A stretch of DNA of 10,165 bases from DATFIX01 sp047617305 (GTDB taxonomy: Archaea > Halobacteriota > Halobacteria > Halobacteriales > Natrialbaceae): NCBI GenBank assembly GCA_047617305.1, contig JBLGCL010000099.1:1-10165 (forward strand), written 5' to 3'. Positions 6,576-10,165 of the stretch are shown here, piece by piece. Positions within the stretch are counted from its first letter, which is position 1; every line of letters begins with the position of its first letter. Made by a program: the position numbers and the translations under genes. The notes under the pieces were generated by a model, which saw nothing but the letters and a program-made list of their open reading frames with translations, had not been told where the DNA came from and searched no databases.

Positions 6576-6644
6576 GCGGCACGCCGGTTGCCACGATGTG
6601 GAATACCTACGGCCGGTCGTTCCGATGTCGAGTTTCTCCGTGGT

Positions 6645-7058
6645 CTATTCGAGCAGCTTGGAGTGTTCCACCTTGATACAGCGGTCCTCGACGACGGTCA
6701 GCCCGGCCGCCTCGGCGCGATCGGTCGCCTCGCGGTCGCGGATCCCGAGCTGGGTCCAGACGACCGGTTCGTCCGCCCGAGCGAACGTCTCGTCGACGAT
6801 GCCGGCCACCTCGCCGCTCGGGCGAAAGACGTTGACGACGTCGATTTCGCGTTCGACCGCCGACAGGGAGTCGGCCGCCGGGTGGCCGAGCACCTCGTCC
6901 CGGGTCGGATTGATTGGCACGACCTCGTACCCGCGCTCCATCATGTAGCGCGGGACGTCGTGGGCGGCCTTCCCGGGCGTCCCCGAGCAGCCGACGACCG
7001 CTATCGTCTCGGCCTCCGTCAGGATCGTCCGGATCACTTCGTCGCTCGTAACGGGCAT
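6645..7058 (-). CDS. CoA-binding (Rossmann-fold) domain protein, YccU-like
   Basis: The 137-residue protein is a single CoA-binding domain like the one in the alpha subunit of succinyl-CoA synthetase, but stand-alone. Residues 18-51 show the hallmark beta-alpha-beta unit: TIAVVGCSGTPGKAAHDVPR, then GYEVVPINP. A later segment IDVVNVFRPSGEV and the motif VVWTQLGIRD are also typical of this family. The enzyme active-site histidine domain of the synthetase is absent, so it probably binds CoA or a related nucleotide as a small regulatory or accessory protein. The ATG at 7056-7058 is taken because the fold starts about 15 residues later; longer readings of the frame run into Arg- and His-rich shadow sequence. 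The specific role is unknown. Confidence 0.88.
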   Translation of the reverse strand: MPVTSDEVIRTILTEAETIAVVGCSGTPGKAAHDVPRYMMERGYEVVPINPTRDEVLGHPAADSLSAVEREIDVVNVFRPSGEVAGIVDETFARADEPVVWTQLGIRDREATDRAEAAGLTVVEDRCIKVEHSKLLE

Positions 7059-7081
7059 AGGGAGGTCGTGGGTCCGGAGGC

Positions 7082-7092
7082 GGAAAAGGGTA
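7082..7092 (-). promoter_or_regulatory. TATA-like element for the CoA-binding gene
   Basis: The minus strand reads ACCCTTTTCCG about 24-34 bases before the ATG at 7058, between it and the RAD55-like gene's stop at 7115. It fits a leaderless start but is GC-rich for a TATA box. Confidence 0.3.
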
Positions 7093-7114
7093 GTCGGACG
7101 CGGCGGGAAGGCGG

Positions 7115-7750
7115 TCAGTCGGCGCGCGTCGGGATCCCCATCGACGAGACGGTCGGTTCGTCGTCCCCCTCTTCGACGTTGATGATGCCGTCGAACAGTT
7201 GCTTGAGGGTGTTCATCGTCCGGTCGTCGTGGGTGGTGGAGTCGATGACGTACAACCCCAGCCCGTCCGCGCTCTGGACGCGGCCGGTGAACACGTGCAG
7301 GAACCTGAACACGGTCTGGAGGTCCGAATACATCAGCAACGTCGACACCGAGTGGAGGAGAATGCGGTTCCGCCGGTGCTCCCTGACCTCGTAGAACTCC
7401 TCGAGGAACTCCGAGAGTTTGATCCCGATGCCGGTCATGTCGACGGGCGACGAGGCGTATTTCACCCGGCGGTCGTCCTCGACGTTGTTCCCGCCCTGTT
7501 GCTTGGTCACGCAATCCACGACGCCCACGTCGGCGTCGTCGGGGTTCGGGACGAACTCCCCGTATTCGGAGAGGACCCGTCGGGCACCGTCCTTCGTCGT
7601 CACGACGATGACCCCCTCGCTCCGATCCGTGCCGCTCGCCAGGATCTCGAAGGCGACGCGCCGCTTGCCAGTCATCGGCGGGCCCGAAATCAGGATGTTC
7701 GTCCCCGGGTCCAGTTCGGCGTCCGGAACGACGTCACCGAGATCGTACAT
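7115..7750 (-). CDS. RAD55/KaiC-like RecA-superfamily protein with degenerate ATP site
   Basis: The 211-residue protein has the shape of the single-domain RAD55/KaiC-like RecA-fold proteins that haloarchaea carry in many copies. The P-loop is GPPMTGKR (residues 23-30): the glycines and Lys29 are kept, but the Ser/Thr that should hold magnesium is Arg30. The strand that should carry the Walker B Asp reads RILLHSVSTLL (129-139), with His133 where DS is expected. Another strand ends in YVIDSTTHDD (167-176). ATP hydrolysis is therefore doubtful, and nucleotide sensing or a signalling role is as likely. The start is the ATG at 7748-7750, with AGGAGG 6 bases upstream. It is 56 bases upstream of the CoA-binding gene on the same strand. 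The function is not known. Confidence 0.85.
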   Translation of the reverse strand: MYDLGDVVPDAELDPGTNILISGPPMTGKRRVAFEILASGTDRSEGVIVVTTKDGARRVLSEYGEFVPNPDDADVGVVDCVTKQQGGNNVEDDRRVKYASSPVDMTGIGIKLSEFLEEFYEVREHRRNRILLHSVSTLLMYSDLQTVFRFLHVFTGRVQSADGLGLYVIDSTTHDDRTMNTLKQLFDGIINVEEGDDEPTVSSMGIPTRAD

Positions 7751-7805
7751 TTAGGCCCTCCTGCGAGACCGAGTGTCCTCCGGTTGGGACAAGGTTGGTC
7801 CTCAT
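7734..7805 (-). CDS. Possible 23-residue upstream ORF overlapping the RAD55-like start
   Basis: A minus-strand ATG at 7803-7805 gives MRTNLVPTGGHSVSQEGLNV plus three more residues, ending at 7734, 17 bases inside the next gene in another frame. The ATG lies 31 bases from the TATA-like element at 7836-7843, so the transcript would begin just before it. The downstream ribosome binding site lies inside this ORF. It could tune translation of the RAD55-like gene, or be chance. Confidence 0.2.
   Translation of the reverse strand: MRTNLVPTGGHSVSQEGLNVRSR
7757..7762 (-). promoter_or_regulatory. Ribosome binding site of the RAD55-like gene
   Basis: AGGAGG on the minus strand lies 6 bases before the ATG at 7750. 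It is one of the few strong Shine-Dalgarno sites in the window and fixes this start. Confidence 0.7.
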
Positions 7806-7835
7806 TCCCTCGTCTATTCGTATGAAGTGCCAATA

Positions 7836-7850
7836 CGTATAAGTCCTTTT
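7836..7850 (-). promoter_or_regulatory. Promoter of the RAD55-like gene
   Basis: On the minus strand AAAAGGA (BRE-like) is followed by CTTATACG (TATA). It predicts a transcript start near 7812 and a leader of about 60 bases, consistent with the use of a Shine-Dalgarno site. Confidence 0.45.
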
Positions 7851-7906
7851 GATTACAGTGATAGGATCCTCGAACTCTCCGTTCGGTACGCGATCCGTCG
7901 ACTGCG

Positions 7907-8758
7907 TCACAACAGGAGGAGCGAACGGCCGACGACGAACGACGCCGCCGCGAGAAACATCCCGATTTTTATGTGTTTCTGGCCATCGGTCGGGTCCTCG
8001 AAGCTCTCGGCCAGCGCGTATAGCATGATCCCGTCGGCCGGAACCACGAGGGCGAGGTACGCTACGCCGAGCGTGCCCAGGATCCATGGGAGGGGGCTGG
8101 CGACGACGGCGGCCACCAGCAACGCGCCCCCGATCGCGAGGGCTCGCCGTTCGCCGATCGCGATCGGTAACGTCCGGAGTCCCTCCTCGCGGTCGCCCTC
8201 GATGTCCTCGACGTCCTTGATGATCTCCCGGGTGACCGTCGAGACGGCGGCGAGCAGGAAGAGGACGATCGCGGTCGTCGATAACCTTTCGACCGACGCC
8301 GCACCGAACAGGAACGTGCTCCCGCCGAGATAGCCCACGACGACGTTCCCGGCGCCGGGTAGTCCCTTGAAGACCTCGGTGTAGGTCACGAGCGCCGCGA
8401 GGTTGATCACCGCGATGAGGATCGCCAGGGACGGAAGCGTCAGTGCAAGCCCGATCGCCCCGCCGAAGAGGACGACGCTGAAGGCGAGCGCGCTCCGGGG
8501 GGTCACCGCGCCGCGCGGGATCGGCCGATCGGGCGCGTTGATGGCGTCGATCTCGCGATCGAAGTAGTCGTTGATGGCGTTCCCGGCGCCGGTCGCGATG
8601 ACCGTCGCACCGATCGCCACACCGACGTGAACGCGGTCGGGGCCGGCCGGGAGGCCGATCGCCACGAACGCCCCGATGAAGGTCAAGACGCCGGCCCCGA
8701 CGGCGTTCCCCAGCCGGGTCAGCTCCACCAGCCCGCGGACTCGCTCCGACACCTCCAT
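7907..8758 (-). CDS. UbiA-family geranylgeranyltransferase (digeranylgeranylglyceryl phosphate synthase)
   Basis: The 283-residue integral membrane protein is a UbiA prenyltransferase. The first Asp-rich motif is NAINDYFDREID (residues 60-71), followed by PDRPIPRG (76-83). The second is KDVEDIEGDREEGLRTLPI (181-199), with Asp182, 185 and 189. These bind the magnesium and diphosphate of the prenyl donor. In archaea this type adds the second geranylgeranyl chain to geranylgeranylglyceryl phosphate, giving the digeranylgeranyl ether precursor of membrane lipids. About eight or nine hydrophobic segments are visible. The ATG at 8756-8758 is chosen because a TATA-like stretch lies about 25-31 bases upstream and the sequence before it is not protein-like. 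Other UbiA members (for example menaquinone or heme pathway enzymes) are less likely but cannot be excluded by eye. Confidence 0.88.
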   Translation of the reverse strand: MEVSERVRGLVELTRLGNAVGAGVLTFIGAFVAIGLPAGPDRVHVGVAIGATVIATGAGNAINDYFDREIDAINAPDRPIPRGAVTPRSALAFSVVLFGGAIGLALTLPSLAILIAVINLAALVTYTEVFKGLPGAGNVVVGYLGGSTFLFGAASVERLSTTAIVLFLLAAVSTVTREIIKDVEDIEGDREEGLRTLPIAIGERRALAIGGALLVAAVVASPLPWILGTLGVAYLALVVPADGIMLYALAESFEDPTDGQKHIKIGMFLAAASFVVGRSLLLL

Positions 8759-8782
8759 ACGGTCGGGTGTCCCGGTCGGTGG

Positions 8783-8790
8783 GTAAAAAC
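8783..8790 (-). promoter_or_regulatory. TATA-like element for the UbiA-family gene
   Basis: The minus strand reads GTTTTTAC, 25-32 bases before the ATG at 8758, suiting a leaderless transcript. It lies about 35 bases from the divergent TATA box of tRNA-Arg. Confidence 0.45.
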
Positions 8791-8821
8791 CCCCCGGATC
8801 GCCCGCCGTCGAAACCACGGG

Positions 8822-8830
8822 GTTTAAATC
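8822..8830 (+). promoter_or_regulatory. TATA box for tRNA-Arg
   Basis: GTTTAAATC is close to the haloarchaeal TATA consensus. It lies about 26-34 bases upstream of the tRNA 5' end at 8856. Confidence 0.6.
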
Positions 8831-8855
8831 GAAGTGCATCCGACTGAGGAATGCA

Positions 8856-8930
8856 GGGCGCTTAGCTCAGCTTGGACAGAGCGTTTGGCTTCGGACCAAA
8901 AGGTCGCGGGTTCAAATCCTGCAGCGCCCA
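8856..8930 (+). tRNA. tRNA-Arg (anticodon TCG)
   Basis: This is a complete 75-base cloverleaf. It has acceptor stem GGGCGCT/AGCGCCC, D stem GCTC/GAGC, anticodon stem TTTGG/CCAAA around the loop CTTCGGA, variable region AGGTC and T arm GCGGG-TTCAAAT-CCTGC with one G:U pair. The discriminator is A and CCA is not encoded. Anticodon TCG reads CGA and related CGN arginine codons. There is no intron. The sequence just beyond its 3' end drops sharply in GC content. Confidence 0.97.
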
Positions 8931-8974
8931 TCATTCTGCGTGACGGGCAACATTTGGCAGACGGCGGTCCGGCG

Positions 8975-9077
8975 TTTATAAAAGAACACCCGTTCCCACG
9001 ATTTGATTTCATCACGGTTCGTGACGGGGATCGCCGGTGTCATGCGATTCGCTGAGATTTAATTGATATTCTATCAA
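8975..9077 (+). ncRNA. Candidate small RNA with its own promoter
   Basis: TTTATAAAAG at 8975-8984 is a near-ideal archaeal TATA box, yet no gene follows within several hundred bases. Transcription would begin near 9003. The product would hold a hairpin TCACG-GTT-CGTGA (9012-9024) and end around a second one, TTGATA-TTC-TATCAA (9063-9077), in an A/T-rich tract. A small RNA fits these signals, but nothing proves it is made. Confidence 0.3.
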
Positions 9078-9123
9078 CATAATGGTTGCGGTCACCGGGG
9101 AGATCCAGGAATTTTGGGCGTGA

Positions 9124-9531
9124 GTTCTGTCAATGGTGAGTTCTGTTCGTATTCCGCGATCCGGGCGCGAGCAACGTCTGCAGTTTCGATATTCGGACCA
9201 AGAGGCCGACCTTGGAAGTGAATGTGATCAGAACTTTAGCAATTCTCGTCAACTCACCACTATCGAAAGGGAAGACGGGAGCCATGGAGCGTGTGACCAG
9301 ATTCCCAGGACTCCCATGATGCGATAGGAGACCGAGACTCAAAGGTCTCCCCCTGGCTCGGTGAAAGTGAAACAAGAATCGATATGGTGCGAGCGAGTCG
9401 GCGTTTCCAGCATTCTTCCGTTGGATTATCTACTCTCGGAATCACAGTACGGTTGGCCGGTCTTACGACACACCGTTGAGAGCTCGTCTTCGAAGGCGGA
9501 ATTCGACTATTGTGAGCCTTTAGTTTCCTGA
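9124..9531 (+). pseudogene. Low-confidence broken reading frame
   Basis: One plus-strand frame is open from 9124 to a TAG at 9325-9327, with an ATG at 9133. It then continues open in the same frame for 67 codons to TGA 9529-9531. Joined, it would encode about 131 residues from the ATG, ending in DYCEPLVS. Codon bias is poor and I recognise no family. It may be a decayed accessory gene or simply a chance open frame; the opposite strand also has an open stretch at 9130-9375. Confidence 0.15.
9327..9350. repeat. 7-bp perfect inverted repeat
   Basis: GGAGACC (9327-9333) and GGTCTCC (9344-9350) flank a 10-base A/G-rich loop. The T-poor sequence after it makes a terminator unlikely. Role unknown. 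Confidence 0.4.
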
Positions 9532-9606
9532 TCGTTCACCTCCTAAGTCTCTCTGCGGATTACTTTCGGTCCGGTTGGCTATGCTATATGTGAACAGGAA
9601 ACTAAA
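9519..9606. repeat. Bulged inverted repeat upstream of the orphan gene
   Basis: TTTAGTTTCCT (9519-9529) and AGGAAACTAAA (9596-9606) are perfect reverse complements. After a 4-base bulge on the left the pairing resumes with GTTCAC (9534-9539) and GTGAAC (9590-9595), giving 17 bp in total around about 50 bases. A TATA-like GCTATATG (9583-9590) lies just inside the right arm, so that arm would sit between the TATA box and the transcript start. It could be an operator, an RNA hairpin or the ends of a tiny mobile element. No target-site duplication is evident. Confidence 0.5.
9583..9590 (+). promoter_or_regulatory. Candidate TATA box of the orphan gene
   Basis: GCTATATG predicts a transcript start near 9612, about 40 bases before the ATG at 9654. 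CTAAATTG at 9602-9609 is an alternative that would give a shorter leader. Neither is decisive. Confidence 0.3.
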
Positions 9607-9653
9607 TTGCTGGCAGCGATCGCGGGTCGAATGCCATCCCCGCGGATGTATCC

Positions 9654-10055
9654 ATGTCCACGTTCGACGTCGATCCCGAGCGGATCACGATCTTCCGCAC
9701 CGACGACGAGTACCTCTTCTCGCACTATTTCGAACGCGAGGACGTCTTTGACTCACTCCGGGAGTACTACAACGAGGACGAGTACCGGTTCGAGGTTCCA
9801 GCAGATGACTTCGATATTGTAAGCGCCCAACTCGAAGACGAGTACTATGACCCGGTCGTCGTCGAGGATCTCGAACCGTACTGCGTCGTCAAAGAACAGT
9901 ACACCGAGCACGCAGAGATCCTCAAGCAATCGGTACTCAACTGGGAACGTCGGGGCCACCTATTCTTCCTCATGAAAGACGAGCTGGCGTTCAAAGATGC
10001 CGTCGAGCGTGGTGCAACCCCAATCGAGGAGACGGATTTCGTGCTGGGGGTGTAA
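9654..10055 (+). CDS. Small acidic haloarchaeal protein of unknown function
   Basis: The 133-residue product is a soluble, acidic protein without signal peptide, membrane span, cysteine cluster or recognised catalytic motif. It is rich in Asp, Glu, Tyr and Phe: the N-terminal half contains DDEYLFSHYFEREDVFD and REYYNEDEYRFEVPADDF, and the C-terminal half has a hydrophobic HLFFLMKDELAF and ends in DFVLGV. Its composition is typically haloarchaeal and it probably is a real gene, unlike the DNA just before it. The ATG at 9654 is taken because acidic, structured sequence begins at once and no in-frame start precedes it nearby; no good ribosome binding site is visible. It stands alone after a long non-coding stretch. 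I cannot assign a function. Confidence 0.8.
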   Translation: MSTFDVDPERITIFRTDDEYLFSHYFEREDVFDSLREYYNEDEYRFEVPADDFDIVSAQLEDEYYDPVVVEDLEPYCVVKEQYTEHAEILKQSVLNWERRGHLFFLMKDELAFKDAVERGATPIEETDFVLGV

Positions 10056-10101
10056 ATCAACTGCCAGGGATTCGTCCCATCTTTCTACAGCCAATTCGGT
10101 T

Positions 10102-10161
10102 CTAACGTTACGATCACACCGAACGGTGTTTACATACTTTTCAGAGCTAACGCTTACATCA
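10102..10161. repeat. Palindrome flanked by a near-repeat at the right edge
   Basis: ACACCG (10116-10121) and CGGTGT (10124-10129) form a 14-base inverted repeat with an AA centre. CTAACGTTACGATCA (10102-10116) recurs as CTAACGCTTACATCA (10147-10161), differing by two one-base indels. TTTACATA (10129-10136 region) could be a TATA box for a gene beyond the window. The layout resembles a regulated promoter, but its target is not visible. Confidence 0.3.
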
Positions 10162-10165
10162 GTAG

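Larger units (their letters stand above)
8931..9653. other. 723-base stretch without a convincing gene, low GC
   Basis: The stretch from tRNA-Arg to the next gene is visibly poorer in GC than everything to its left. Short open frames on both strands lack haloarchaeal codon bias and acidic composition. It contains an isolated strong TATA box (8975-8984), two compact hairpins (9012-9024, 9063-9077), an 11-base direct repeat (9120-9146), a 7-bp hairpin (9327-9350) and a long bulged inverted repeat (9519-9606). No transposase remnant was recognised. No second copy of the tRNA 3' end, which would mark an integration site, lies within the window. Confidence 0.6.

Noticed and set aside
8759..8839. 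Longer N-terminus of the UbiA-family protein
   Set aside because: The added residues are not membrane-protein-like and would run over the leaderless TATA element at 8783-8790 and the tRNA-Arg promoter.
8834..9055. Open frames on both strands across tRNA-Arg, the minus one containing GAAGFEPATFWSE
   Set aside because: This is the well-known spurious translation of a tRNA gene; the frames are explained by the tRNA cloverleaf.
9130..9375. 81-residue minus-strand frame in the low-GC stretch, considered as a transposase remnant
   Set aside because: No catalytic DDE, HUH or zinc-finger pattern and no haloarchaeal codon bias could be seen.
8931..10165. CRISPR array or complete insertion sequence
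   Set aside because: No regularly spaced repeats, and the inverted repeats found are not paired with a transposase gene or target duplication.

Overview
The window comes from a haloarchaeon (class Halobacteria). Proteins are strongly acidic, codon third positions are GC-rich, there is a Tat-type lipoprotein, and genes are preceded by archaeal TATA boxes close to their starts. Most of it is conserved chromosomal core. I cannot name the species.

Left edge to 1458: a doubtful gene fragment at the edge, then tRNA-Ala(GGC) and a Tat-exported lipoprotein of unknown function, both on the minus strand. From 1720 a plus-strand operon runs rps15, a DHH/RecJ-like gene (recJ2-type), the KEOPS subunit gene pcc1 and rps3ae. 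The junctions are a 6-base gap and two ATGA overlaps, so ribosomal proteins, a tRNA t6A-modification factor and a probably catalytically dead DHH protein are made together. The operon has a long leader containing a two-tier hairpin just upstream of rps15.

4348 to 6528 (plus): an archaetidylserine-synthase-type CDP-alcohol phosphatidyltransferase with its own TATA box, then an acidic coiled-coil/HEAT-repeat protein. The HEAT gene is preceded by a possible 19-codon ORF that overlaps its GTG start. 6645 to 8758 (minus): a CoA-binding-fold protein, a RAD55/KaiC-like protein with a degenerate nucleotide-binding site, and a UbiA-family prenyltransferase of the DGGGP synthase type. The two membrane enzymes both belong to archaeal phospholipid synthesis: the UbiA enzyme adds the second geranylgeranyl chain, and the phosphatidyltransferase swaps the CMP of CDP-archaeol for serine.

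8856 to the right end: tRNA-Arg(TCG), after which base composition falls abruptly. About 720 bases hold no convincing gene but do hold an isolated TATA box, several hairpins or inverted repeats, and an ORF frame broken by one stop. A small acidic orphan gene (9654-10055) follows, sitting behind a bulged inverted repeat. This stretch looks like accessory DNA beside a tRNA and is the least explained part of the window. No CRISPR array, insertion sequence, defence system or complete mobile element was recognised.
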